Assembly: GCF_014698795.1 (NCBI RefSeq) | Contig: NZ_JACJTR010000005.1 | Coordinates: 124,001 to 188,000, forward strand | DNA: 64,000 nucleotides | Direction of reading: 5' to 3' | Source: Nostoc sp. FACHB-892 | GTDB taxonomy: Bacteria; Cyanobacteriota; Cyanobacteriia; Cyanobacteriales; Nostocaceae | Shown: positions 38,038 through 46,752 of the stretch, one piece after another | Numbering within the stretch: the first letter of the stretch is position 1 | Layout: every line of letters starts with the position of its first letter | Made by a program: the position numbers and the translations under genes | The notes under the pieces: model-generated | The model's database searches: none | What the model saw: only the letters and a program-made list of their open reading frames with translations | What the model was told of the DNA's origin: nothing

Positions 38038-38976
38038 ATGGAAATTCTTAATTTTATGCATCACACCCATAGCCCCACAGCCTTCCAGAGAGCTGTACAA
38101 GCAGGTGAATTTCTAGTTACTGCCGAGGTAGCACCCCCAAAAGGGGGAGATCCAGCGCACATGATTCAAATGGCGGCGACTCTTAAGGGAAGGGTTCATG
38201 CTGTCAATGTTACCGATGGTAGCCGCGCAGTATTACGGATGTCTTCGTTAATGGCCTCGGTTATTTTGTCACAAAACGGTATAGAGCCGATTTGTCAAAT
38301 TGCTTGCCGCGATCGCAACCGCATTGGTTTACAAGCTGATTTAATGGGCGCTCATGCCTTGGGCATAAATAATATTTTAGCTTTGACTGGCGATCCCGTA
38401 AAAGCAGGTGATCATCCAGATGCCAAAGCAGTGTTTGACTTGGAAGCTGTGCGACTGCTGCAACTGATCCGGAAAATGAATCAAGGCGTTGATTGCAACG
38501 AAAAACCTTTGACCGATGGAGCGTTAGATTTATTTGTTGGTGCAGCAGTAGATCCGCAATGTAAAAGTTGGTCGGGTTTGCAAAGTCGATTTGAACGCAA
38601 AATCGAAGCAGGAGCGCAGTTTTTTCAAAGTCAGTTGATTACCGATTTTGAGCGGCTAGAAAAGTTTATGGATACCATTGCTTCTGGCTATAAAAAACCG
38701 GTTTTGGCAGGGATTTTTCTATTGAAATCGGCAAAAAATGCCCAGTTTATTAATAGATGTGTTCCGGGTGTAAATATTCCCCAACATATTATTGATAGAT
38801 TGGCAAAAGCCAAAGATCCTTTTGAGGAAGGGATGAAAATTGCAGCCGAACAAGTGCAAATAGCACGGCAATTATGTCAAGGTGTCCATATGATGGCCGT
38901 GAAGCGAGAAGATGCGATCGCGCCAATTTTAGATTTAGCTGGGGTTGCTCCAGTTAATCAGTTGGTATCCAAGTAA
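38038..38976 (+). CDS. metF: Methylenetetrahydrofolate reductase-like protein
   Basis: The 312-residue TIM-barrel protein fits the MTHFR family: EVAPPKGGDPAHM, AVNVTDGSRAVLRMSS, PICQIACRDRNRIGLQADLMGA, NILALTGDPVKAGDHPDA, and GAQFFQSQLITDFERLEKF. The family glutamate that donates a proton is in EVAPPKG. It reduces 5,10-methylene-THF to 5-methyl-THF for methionine synthesis. It begins 40 bases after trpS; a second ATG at 38056 (MHHTHSPTAFQ) is an equally good start. A terminator follows. Confidence 0.88.
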   Translation: MEILNFMHHTHSPTAFQRAVQAGEFLVTAEVAPPKGGDPAHMIQMAATLKGRVHAVNVTDGSRAVLRMSSLMASVILSQNGIEPICQIACRDRNRIGLQADLMGAHALGINNILALTGDPVKAGDHPDAKAVFDLEAVRLLQLIRKMNQGVDCNEKPLTDGALDLFVGAAVDPQCKSWSGLQSRFERKIEAGAQFFQSQLITDFERLEKFMDTIASGYKKPVLAGIFLLKSAKNAQFINRCVPGVNIPQHIIDRLAKAKDPFEEGMKIAAEQVQIARQLCQGVHMMAVKREDAIAPILDLAGVAPVNQLVSK

Positions 38977-39313
38977 ATAAGATAACAAATCTTTTCTTAC
39001 AGCAGATGGGAACAAACATCTGCTTTTTTAATGCTGCAATCAGCCATTAAGCTGTCATTAAGCTGTTACACACTTAACTTGAACATTTACATGAAGGCTA
39101 ATGATCGATGACTGATAACAGTTAACAGTTAACAACCGTAAACAGTTTTTATACAATTTAGGCGCGCATCAGCTTAACTATTGGCTTCCAAGGGGCGTTG
39201 AAGGCAAAGCTCGAAACATTAATTTTCTAATTTTATTTAAATATTAGAAGCGCGATCGCCTCTTGTATGTCTAGCTTTACTAAACCAGAAGCGATCGCAG
39301 TTAAAAACCTGGG
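38977..39313. other. Intergenic region after metF
   Basis: Contains the metF terminator, a repeated CATTAAGCTGT pair near 39050-39070, a (CAGTTAA)n run near 39117-39130 and two HIP1 sites. No gene is visible. Confidence 0.55.
39001..39030 (+). terminator. Terminator of the trpS-metF unit
   Basis: An 8-bp stem (AGCAGATG / CATCTGCT) with an 8-base loop is followed by six T. Confidence 0.85.
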
Positions 39314-39559
39314 TTACATCTTACCGTGTTGCAACACTTGTTGTAGATGTTGGCGAATCTCTTGCGCGTGTTCAATATCAGACTGCCGCAATTTTTGGAA
39401 CAATTCTACACAAGGCTGAGAACCTACTTGTTCTGCATCTTTGATGTAGGTATCGTAAGCTTTAATGGCTTCAGCCTTGTTGTGCAAAACGGTGACAAAA
39501 TCGTATTCCAAGTTGCTAATGGGTTCTTGAGATTGTCCGTTACCTGTATTTGTAGCCAT
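39314..39559 (-). CDS. Small helical protein, ferritin-like in pattern
   Basis: From the ATG at 39559, which has GAGG a few bases upstream, the protein has 81 residues; the longer frame to 39721 has no good start. It is one long helix-loop-helix (ISNLEYDFVTVLHNKAEAIK, YIKDAEQVGSQPCVELFQKL, SDIEHAQEIRQHLQQVL). The ExxH in IEHAQEI and the acidic helices recall small ferritin-like proteins, but no full iron site is visible. Function unknown. It ends 272 bases from the psbA terminator on the same strand. Confidence 0.65.
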   Translation of the reverse strand: MATNTGNGQSQEPISNLEYDFVTVLHNKAEAIKAYDTYIKDAEQVGSQPCVELFQKLRQSDIEHAQEIRQHLQQVLQHGKM

Positions 39560-39654
39560 TGCTTGACCTCTTTTAGGATTTCTAATTAACTTTATACTCA
39601 TCCTTAAAGAGCGATTCATCTTCCAAAAAGAGTATATTTCAATACGTCGGAAGT

Positions 39655-39690
39655 ACCTTGCGAGTGGCGTAGCCCGTCGTAGAAATCGCC
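39655..39690. repeat. Dispersed GTAGCCCGTCGTAGA-type repeat
   Basis: GTGGCGTAGCCCGTCGTAGA is a copy of the palindromic family also seen at 4530, 23907, 24715, 57284, 58647 and 59521. Confidence 0.6.
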
Positions 39691-39780
39691 TCACAATTAC
39701 CTCAGCATTATTCAATCTCATTTTTTCGTTATTACTACAGAATTTATTAAACGGTTAGTTTTAACGTAATTACAACAAAA

Positions 39781-39815
39781 AAGCGCCCCCCATTTCTGGA
39801 GGGCGCTTTTTATTT
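39781..39815 (-). terminator. Terminator of psbA
   Basis: The stem AGCGCCC (39782-39788) / GGGCGCT (39801-39807), extended by further C/G pairs, is flanked by A and T runs on both sides, 16 bases beyond the psbA stop. Confidence 0.88.
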
Positions 39816-39830
39816 AGTTAATCTTCAGAA

Positions 39831-40913
39831 TTAACCGTTGATAGCAGGAGCAGTAAGAGCTACAGGAGTAATTTCACCAGCAGCTAAGTCTAGGGGGAAG
39901 TTGTGAGCGTTACGCTCGTGCATTACTTCCATACCCAAGTTAGCGCGGTTGATTACGTCTGCCCAGGTGCTGATAACGCGACCTTGGGAGTCAATTACTG
40001 ATTGGTTGAAGTTGAAACCGTTCAGGTTGAATGCCATCGTGCTGATACCCAAAGCGGTGAACCAGATACCGACGACGGGCCAAGCTGCGAGGAAGAAGTG
40101 CAGTGAACGGCTGTTGTTGAAAGAAGCGTATTGGAAGATTAGACGACCGAAGTAGCCGTGGGCTGCAACGATGTTGTAGGTTTCTTCTTCTTGACCGAAC
40201 TTGTAACCGTAGTTTTGTGATTCGGTTTCGGTGGTTTCACGAACCAAGGAAGAAGTTACTAGAGAACCGTGCATTGCAGAGAACAATGAACCGCCGAACA
40301 CACCAGCCACACCTAACATGTGGAAGGGGTGCATCAAGATGTTATGTTCTGCTTGGAACACGATCATGAAGTTGAAGGTTCCAGAGATACCCAAAGGCAT
40401 ACCATCAGAGAAAGAACCTTGACCGATGGGGTAGATCAAGAATACTGCGGTAGCGGAAGCCAAAGGCGCGCTGTAAGCTACGCAGATCCAAGGACGCATA
40501 CCTAAACGGTAAGAAAGTTCCCACTGACGACCCAGGTAGCAAGCGCAACCGATCAAGAAGTGGAAAACTACCAATTGGTAAGGGCCACCGTTGTACAACC
40601 ACTCATCTAAGGAAGCAGCTTCCCAAATGGGGTAAAAGTGCAAGCCAATAGCGTTGGAGGAAGGAACAACTGCACCAGAGATGATGTTGTTTCCGTAGAT
40701 CAATGAACCTGCAACAGGTTCACGGATACCGTCGATGTCTACTGGAGGTGCTGCGATAAAAGCGATTACGAAACAAGCAGTAGCAGCTAGCAGGGTTGGG
40801 ATCATCAGTACACCAAACCAACCGATATATATACGGTTGTCAGTGCTAGTAATCCACTCGCAAAAGCGATCCCATACGTTAGCGTCAGAGCGCCGTTGTA
40901 AGGTTGTGGTCAT
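39831..40913 (-). CDS. psbA: Photosystem II D1 protein
   Basis: The 360-residue protein is a full D1: MTTTLQRR start, five membrane helices, the QB/herbicide-site region, and HNFPLDLA followed by a 16-residue C-terminal extension that CtpA removes after Ala344. Residue 130 is Gln ([12 protein letters not shown]), the D1:1 form associated in other cyanobacteria with normal, low-light growth; D1:2 forms have Glu. D1 binds P680, pheophytin, QB and the Mn cluster. It is monocistronic with its own terminator. Filamentous cyanobacteria usually have several psbA copies; only one is in this window. Confidence 0.99.
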   Translation of the reverse strand: MTTTLQRRSDANVWDRFCEWITSTDNRIYIGWFGVLMIPTLLAATACFVIAFIAAPPVDIDGIREPVAGSLIYGNNIISGAVVPSSNAIGLHFYPIWEAASLDEWLYNGGPYQLVVFHFLIGCACYLGRQWELSYRLGMRPWICVAYSAPLASATAVFLIYPIGQGSFSDGMPLGISGTFNFMIVFQAEHNILMHPFHMLGVAGVFGGSLFSAMHGSLVTSSLVRETTETESQNYGYKFGQEEETYNIVAAHGYFGRLIFQYASFNNSRSLHFFLAAWPVVGIWFTALGISTMAFNLNGFNFNQSVIDSQGRVISTWADVINRANLGMEVMHERNAHNFPLDLAAGEITPVALTAPAING

Positions 40914-41284
40914 TGTTTTATAAGTGCTATTTTTTGTTAAATATGGAACAAGCAGATTTGATTTTGCCTGTTGAAATACAGTCTACATTAAATTTACTTT
41001 GACGCGATCTTTGACTTAATATTCTGTAACAGAATTCTTTAACAAGATAATCGAAATATAAAGTTTTCCTACTATATCCAATAGTGATAAAAGTAATGAA
41101 TTTAGGGTTTGTAAGCCATTTCAAGACTAAACTAGCTATAACTTTCAATGACGCGATCGCCTCCTTTATTGTCTTTACATTCCTTTACAAAGAAGCTGTT
41201 AGAGAAATTTTTAACTATATCGATTTGTAACGAAATAATAAGTTGTACATTGTCTTATCTTTTGTGTTGATTTTTTGGAGAAAC
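40914..41284. other. psbA upstream region
   Basis: The A/T-rich DNA between psbA and the MBOAT gene should contain the psbA promoter and leader (minus strand). On that strand TTGTTA and ATATTA lie 17 bases apart at about 41037-41009, a possible but weak promoter. No gene is supported. Confidence 0.4.
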
Positions 41285-42784
41285 TTAAAAATCAAAGTAT
41301 ATGTAGGGCAAACTACCTTCAGGAGCAAATAACCAAACAGCGTAGAAACAGATGGGGACAAAGACAAGCTTAAGAGGCCAGTTAAACTCTAACTTCAGCA
41401 TTCGGTTAAAAGCATAGACTACAGCCATAAGGGCAGCTAAAGCTAGAAGTAACCAAGTGAGTTGAGATTGGCTTATATTTAAGGCATCCACATATACCTT
41501 TTGAGCAAACTGGTCGTCAGCAGGGTAGTTCCAAAGATGCCGAATTACCAAAGAAGAGTCTTGAAGATTAGGTAAGCGGAACCAAATCCAAGAGGTAAAA
41601 ACCATTAATTGGGTCAATAACCAAGCTACAAAGATACCCAGAGGATTTTGCCAGAATTGTTCTAGCTTTTCAAAGCGATCGCTCATAGTATCTGTAAGTC
41701 GATGAACCACCAAGGCTAACCCGTGGAATATGCCCCAAACTACATAACCCAAGGCAGCACCGTGCCAGATACCAGCGATTAGCATCACAATAAATAAATT
41801 CCAGCAGGTACGGACTAAACCCTGACGGGAACCACCCAAAGGAAAGTAGACATAGTTACGTAGCCAATCTCCTAGAGTCATGTGCCAACGCCGCCAAAAT
41901 TCTGAAATATTGGTGCTGAAATAAGGAAAGTCGAAATTTTCAGGTAGAACCAAGCCAAAAAGCATAGCACTACCACGGGCAATGTCTACATAACCGTTGA
42001 AATCTAGATATAACTGCAAGCCGTATGCGAATGTAGCTAACCACAGATCCGTACTACCCGCCCGTTGTAAGTTCCCAAAACATAAATCGACGAAAATCCC
42101 CAGGTGGTCTGCAAAAATACCTTTTTTGACTGCGCCTCTAGCAATCAACCACAGCGCCTGGGCTACTCTATCGCTACTGGGGAACTTTAGTGTATTGAAT
42201 TGATTTGCTAAATTGTGGTAGCGCGTAATCGGGCCTGAAATCAGTTTGACGAAGAATAATTTGTAAGTGGCAAATTTGAGAAATTGATCAGTAGCAGGGG
42301 CACCGCGATAAACATCTACTAAATAGGCAATGCATTCAAAGGTAAAAAATGAAATTCCCAAGGGTGCAATCAATTTAAAAGAGCTATCTGGTGAGTTTGT
42401 TTGTATATTAAAAACAAACTTTAATAAAGGAGTAAAATACTTAAAGCCTAATAATAATAAAACATTTAAACTTATCCCTAGCCACAAAAGTTTTAGACGA
42501 CGGCGATTCCAGTCACCTTGGGCAAATTGCCACTCTTCATTAGAAATTTGCCAATCAAGAGAATGTTTTCCTGGTGATGTATTTTTACCAATCTCTAGCC
42601 CCACACGGAAATTAATAAAGGTTAATGCTAATAGTAGTGGTATGTACTGGATGTGCAAAGATGCGTAGAAAACCAAACTGGCGATTAGCAGCGTCCATAA
42701 TCGCAATTTATGTTGTGCTAAAGACCAATAAATTCCTAACACACTCAATAAGAACAGCCCATAGAAAATTGATATAAAGTTCAT
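41285..42784 (-). CDS. MBOAT family O-acyltransferase (AlgI-like)
   Basis: The 499-residue membrane protein has around ten hydrophobic segments and the MBOAT signatures FWRRWHMTLGDWLRNYVYFP (with the first conserved His region) and MLIAGIWHGAALGYVVWG with the catalytic His. PLGISFFTFECIAYLVDVYRG and PITRYHNLANQF are AlgI-type blocks. AlgI-like proteins pass acetyl groups across the membrane to acetylate exported polysaccharides. The upstream gene on the same strand encodes a membrane-anchored SGNH protein, the usual partner, so an O-acetylation pair is likely. Confidence 0.92.
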   Translation of the reverse strand: MNFISIFYGLFLLSVLGIYWSLAQHKLRLWTLLIASLVFYASLHIQYIPLLLALTFINFRVGLEIGKNTSPGKHSLDWQISNEEWQFAQGDWNRRRLKLLWLGISLNVLLLLGFKYFTPLLKFVFNIQTNSPDSSFKLIAPLGISFFTFECIAYLVDVYRGAPATDQFLKFATYKLFFVKLISGPITRYHNLANQFNTLKFPSSDRVAQALWLIARGAVKKGIFADHLGIFVDLCFGNLQRAGSTDLWLATFAYGLQLYLDFNGYVDIARGSAMLFGLVLPENFDFPYFSTNISEFWRRWHMTLGDWLRNYVYFPLGGSRQGLVRTCWNLFIVMLIAGIWHGAALGYVVWGIFHGLALVVHRLTDTMSDRFEKLEQFWQNPLGIFVAWLLTQLMVFTSWIWFRLPNLQDSSLVIRHLWNYPADDQFAQKVYVDALNISQSQLTWLLLALAALMAVVYAFNRMLKLEFNWPLKLVFVPICFYAVWLFAPEGSLPYIYFDF

Positions 42785-42863
42785 TTTTTAGTCATTTGTC
42801 ATTTGTCATTTGTCATTAGGGATTGGGCATGGGGCATAGGGCATTGGGCATAATTATTCTCTC

Positions 42864-42936
42864 TGTCCCCCTTGCCTCCCCTGCCTCCTCTGCCTCCTCT
42901 GCCTCCTCTGCCTCCCCTGCTCCCTGCCCCCTGCCT
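42864..42936. repeat. Pyrimidine-rich CCTCTGCCT tandem repeat
   Basis: Several 9-base units (CCTCTGCCT and variants) lie just beyond the stop of the SGNH gene. The same unit appears inside the PEP carboxylase gene at about 48685-48705 and, as its complement, at 49870-49888. Confidence 0.75.
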
Positions 42937-42937
42937 C

Positions 42938-45900
42938 TTACTTCACGGGCCAAGGAATCATCGGGTCATTAGCCAACTTTTTAGAGACTTCGTATGCTCC
43001 AAAGCGGTTGAGGTGGCTGGGGTCAGAAAAGTAGTCATTTGCTTTTGGCCACTGTTGGCTCAAATCTCGATAAATAAAGTTGGGACTAGTAGCTAGACGC
43101 AACATATATTCCTGAAATTCTTGCTCATATTGTTTACGCACTGGATCTAAATAATCTGCCGTCAGAGGCATATTGACAAAAACTAAGGAAATTTTCTGAG
43201 ACTGGGCAAACTGAAGCACTTCTTGAAAGGCAGCATCTTGCTGTCCTTCTATTTGGAAAGATTTATAGTCGTTGTCGTAATTTCCGGTAACTCTAGAATG
43301 TTTTTGATAGTATCTAGCAGGATTGAAGCGAATAGACAAAGGTAGAAAACCATCAAAATCAACTGATTGTCGAGAAGTAATCTCATCTGAAGTACCGTCT
43401 GTTGGTTGCCTTTGTGATGCAACTGTCTGATTGCGACCAAATATAAGCAGTTGTTTTTGCAGTAAATTTTTAATTTGGTCGCGGTTTGGGTAGCTAGCAG
43501 AAAGAGATGCTAAAGCCTGATTTAACGACTGATTAACAGCTTCATAGGTGCTAATTTCCGGTTTTTCTTCTTTTACCTTTTCTTCTCCTGAACTTACCGT
43601 ATTTTCGAGCAAATCACTGCTATTGGCTGTTGTTGGGGTTTTTTGGAATGCTTGTTTATAACCAGCTGATGCAGCTATGGATTTAAAAGTAATATCCTCG
43701 CGTCCACCGTTGAAAGCACGGGCCCCATCTGCCCAGAGAATTATTTTAGGCAGTTCTGATGGTTCTAGTACATGGCGAATTACAAAGTCTACAACTTGTG
43801 CGGTAGCACCGTTGATCCCAAAGTTAAACACGTCAATATTTGGATAGCCCTGAGTCACTAAAGCTTTAGAAAGTGCTGCTGGATCTATTCCCCTAAGAGC
43901 GCGGGAGGAGCCAATAATCAACACATCTGGCGGAGTACCATTTATAGCCAAACGCTGTTTATACAGTGCTAGTTGCTCGTCTAACTGCCTAACATTGAAA
44001 CTTGGCATCTGCGATCGCGCTGCTAAAAGAATAGCGGTAGCGGTTGCTTTTTCTTTCAGTGGTGCGGCTGCTAAATTATTTGTTGGAGTTTCATCACTTT
44101 GAGTAAACTCAGAAGCATTAAATACAGAACTCTGGTTTGGAGGAGATTTTGTTTTAGAAGTGCTGGTAAAAAATGCCGTTTTCTCACCCTGAGTTTTCTC
44201 AGATGTCAAAGATGCCTTTTGCTTAGAAGAAGATGAAGGCAAGACATTAGCCACTTTTGGCGTAGTCGTACCCCGTGCAATAATTTGACCCAACACCCAA
44301 TCGGTTTGGAGGGTAAGTAATAATCCCAGTGTCCCCCAAACTAAAGCAATCTTAAGTCCTTGAACATCAGGGGTTTGTTCTTCCGACTCGTGGCTTTCGG
44401 TAAATAGCTGGCTTTTCAACAGGAATTTTTTCGCTGTTGCACTCGCCGTTACCATCCAATCTCGCGCTACTTCTGTCACAAAACTTTGAACATCTTCTGT
44501 CGTTAAGTCGGGGCGCAAAATTGGCTCATTAGTCTCAGAGTTTACCAGATCATTAACGTATTTAGAAGTAGCAGCAAATTCTGGGGTTGCTTCTGGTACT
44601 AAACGTTGGCGATGCTCAAGATCAACACCATAGTGCCAAAAAGGTTCTTTATTCCCAGCCCGGCGACCGTAGACACGTATCCCCATAATACCGGGAATCT
44701 TTAACTGGCGGATAAACTGCGTAACTTTGTTTGCTACTTGTTGCCGTCCTGGGCAAACAGGTGCATCACACATGATGTGCAATAAATCATTTTTGTTCAG
44801 CAGGAGGACGCGAACTCCACCTGTCAATAGACGCCAATCCAGGTCAGGATTGAGTAAACGCTCCAGTAAAAATATGATGGCTGGTTCATCGCCAGTATTC
44901 GCCAAATCTAGCGGTGATGCGGCAAAGGCGGGATATTTTGCAGCAGGTAAAGCCAGCCAATCAACCCAAGTGGGTTGCTGATCGCCTGCTTTTTGTCCAT
45001 ATACAGTGGCGGCGAGAATGCCTTGAGGTGCGATCGCTTCTAACTGGGGTAAAATCGCATCTAAGCACACTACCTTGTCGGGGATTGGAGCGGTTCCTAA
45101 GGGATCAAAAGCTGGGATACAAAAAATATGTAGTGTTGATTCTTTTAGAGAAACTTGTACACCAACTTTTAACCCTGACAATACCTCAGTTAATAATCGA
45201 GCGATCGCTTGTACATCCCCCCAACGCGCCCATTCCTTCAGCATTACCTCTGGTGGTGTCAAATCCACCCGCAGCAGCCAATCAGGGGCAGTTTCGCCGC
45301 TTACTTGGGAAACAATTATGGCATCTTGGTAGCCGGAAAGCTTGAGATAACGCAACTTCTGGGCTATCGGTTCAGCAAGCAACGATGCATCAGGGCTATA
45401 GCTCGACTGGCAAAATATCCACAAGCGCTCTTCTTCTGGCTGAGAGTTCTTTGGCTTATATGGCTTAATCTTTACTTGTACTGATACACCTAATATACTT
45501 AGGGTTTCACTGAGATATCGAGCAATAGCCTCTGGGTTTCCTTGGCGTGCCAAACTTTCGTTAGAGACAATCAGCGCCCCACCCAATTGTTTTGATTTTT
45601 CCGAGTCTGCTAGCAAGGCTTGCTCCACCTGCTCCAGATGCTTATCTATTTGATTCAAGTAAACCCGGTGGCACCATTTGGGGCGTTGTTCCCCTTTTCT
45701 TCGGCCATAGACAAATACTTGATATATTGAGGGTTGTTCGTTACTTGTGAGGATATCTAAGTTTGTTTGCTGTAGTGCTTGCAGCAGGTCAGACAAAGTG
45801 CGCCAACGCTGCGGACATTCTGTACCTTCACAAAGAATATGAAGGTCATTTCCCCGTAACCGAACTTTCACTCCGAAAGTGTTGATCCCTGTTGCTTGGC

Positions 45901-45949
45901 TTACCCATTGCACTAAGGATTGCTGGCGATCTGGTAATACTGTTTTCAT
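42938..45949 (-). CDS. DUF1574-type protein: four N-terminal repeats, a membrane segment and an SGNH-like domain
   Basis: The 1003-residue protein has four divergent copies of a domain of roughly 110 residues in its first half, each with a core like LHILCEG, LWIFCQSS, LHIFCIPA or LHIMCDAP, followed by VYGRRxG-xxPxW. One membrane segment follows (IALVWGTLGLLLTLQTDWVL), then a low-complexity linker. The C-terminal half is SGNH-like: DVLIIGSSRALRGIDP (nucleophile Ser), FGINGATAQ (Gly/Asn blocks) and YFSDPSHLNRFGA (Asp and His of the triad). With the MBOAT gene 153 bases downstream, this is probably the extracytoplasmic acetyltransferase. The repeat domains may bind polysaccharide or partner proteins, but that is a guess. 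Confidence 0.82.
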   Translation of the reverse strand: MKTVLPDRQQSLVQWVSQATGINTFGVKVRLRGNDLHILCEGTECPQRWRTLSDLLQALQQTNLDILTSNEQPSIYQVFVYGRRKGEQRPKWCHRVYLNQIDKHLEQVEQALLADSEKSKQLGGALIVSNESLARQGNPEAIARYLSETLSILGVSVQVKIKPYKPKNSQPEEERLWIFCQSSYSPDASLLAEPIAQKLRYLKLSGYQDAIIVSQVSGETAPDWLLRVDLTPPEVMLKEWARWGDVQAIARLLTEVLSGLKVGVQVSLKESTLHIFCIPAFDPLGTAPIPDKVVCLDAILPQLEAIAPQGILAATVYGQKAGDQQPTWVDWLALPAAKYPAFAASPLDLANTGDEPAIIFLLERLLNPDLDWRLLTGGVRVLLLNKNDLLHIMCDAPVCPGRQQVANKVTQFIRQLKIPGIMGIRVYGRRAGNKEPFWHYGVDLEHRQRLVPEATPEFAATSKYVNDLVNSETNEPILRPDLTTEDVQSFVTEVARDWMVTASATAKKFLLKSQLFTESHESEEQTPDVQGLKIALVWGTLGLLLTLQTDWVLGQIIARGTTTPKVANVLPSSSSKQKASLTSEKTQGEKTAFFTSTSKTKSPPNQSSVFNASEFTQSDETPTNNLAAAPLKEKATATAILLAARSQMPSFNVRQLDEQLALYKQRLAINGTPPDVLIIGSSRALRGIDPAALSKALVTQGYPNIDVFNFGINGATAQVVDFVIRHVLEPSELPKIILWADGARAFNGGREDITFKSIAASAGYKQAFQKTPTTANSSDLLENTVSSGEEKVKEEKPEISTYEAVNQSLNQALASLSASYPNRDQIKNLLQKQLLIFGRNQTVASQRQPTDGTSDEITSRQSVDFDGFLPLSIRFNPARYYQKHSRVTGNYDNDYKSFQIEGQQDAAFQEVLQFAQSQKISLVFVNMPLTADYLDPVRKQYEQEFQEYMLRLATSPNFIYRDLSQQWPKANDYFSDPSHLNRFGAYEVSKKLANDPMIPWPVK

Positions 45950-46414
45950 GGGAAGTTAACTTTACAGGAAGCGATTGTTGGGGGATAGTGCCTGCACTTG
46001 TAAACTAGAACCATAGGTCTATCATACTCTGACGGTTTTTTTTAACAATTTTGTTACCTTCGTAGCTTACAAAATCGGCCAAGATAGTCTTGTACAGGTT
46101 GCAAGTCTGACTAATGTTGAGTTTTGCGTTTATTTTACTAATAGGGAGTCATAAATCGGAAGTTAAGAGTTAGGAGTTAGAAGTTAGAAGTTAAGAGCCA
46201 GGAGTCAGAATAATTCTATATGACTGATTGATGGCTTGTCCTTTAAAGCTGGACTTGCTTCCCACTGCGCTAACGCCCTTAATCGATGAAACAACCAACA
46301 AGCTTATCTCATTTCATATCCATCCCTTGATCGTTGGAGCCATCTTAACTCCTAACTCGTAACTTTCAACTCCCGACTCCTTTTGACTCATATTCCCATA
46401 ACCAAGAATTAGCA
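45950..46414. other. Intergenic region with GTTAGGAGT repeats
   Basis: No gene. A TTAGAAGTTAGAAGTTAAGA-type tandem repeat at 46156-46208 is partly mirrored by TAACTCCTAACTCGTAACTT at 46349-46368, forming a long inverted arrangement common in Nostocales. Confidence 0.6.
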
Positions 46415-46651
46415 ATGCCTCCTGCCAACCAACAACCTTCAACTAACCCCACATCCAATCTGGATTTGTTTAGCATTCCCCAATCTTTCCTTTTACAAAT
46501 AGGTACAGCGTCTATATTACTGCTGCTCATTACTGGAAAAACCGCAGTAAGAGCGCTAGAAGGCATAGGGGAAGCCAGTGAAGAATTGTTTCGAGGCGAT
46601 CGCCTACCGATTCTCGACTTCCCAGAGGATCACGAAACTAATCAAACTTAG
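46415..46651 (+). CDS. Small membrane-anchored hypothetical protein
   Basis: The 78-residue protein has a polar proline/asparagine N-terminus (MPPANQQPSTNPTSN), one hydrophobic helix (FLLQIGTASILLLLITGKTA, residues 25-44) and an acidic C-terminus (DRLPILDFPEDHE). ALEGIGEASEELFRGD resembles short proteins I associate with other filamentous cyanobacteria, but I cannot name a family. Upstream of ppc by about 100 bases on the same strand. Confidence 0.6.
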   Translation: MPPANQQPSTNPTSNLDLFSIPQSFLLQIGTASILLLLITGKTAVRALEGIGEASEELFRGDRLPILDFPEDHETNQT

Positions 46652-46752
46652 AAAATATACACCAAATAATTATTTGCTCAGGAACAACCTGGTAAGCACT
46701 AAGTGCAAAACCTAGAAGCGTAAACAGTAATTAGCTTTACAACATAGAGAAT

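Noticed and set aside
39560..39721. N-terminal extension of the gene at 39314
   Set aside because: The extension is arginine-rich and crosses a dispersed repeat; the ATG at 39559 has a good ribosome site.
42330..42668. 112-residue plus-strand ORF
   Set aside because: It is antisense to the conserved MBOAT gene and has no features of its own.
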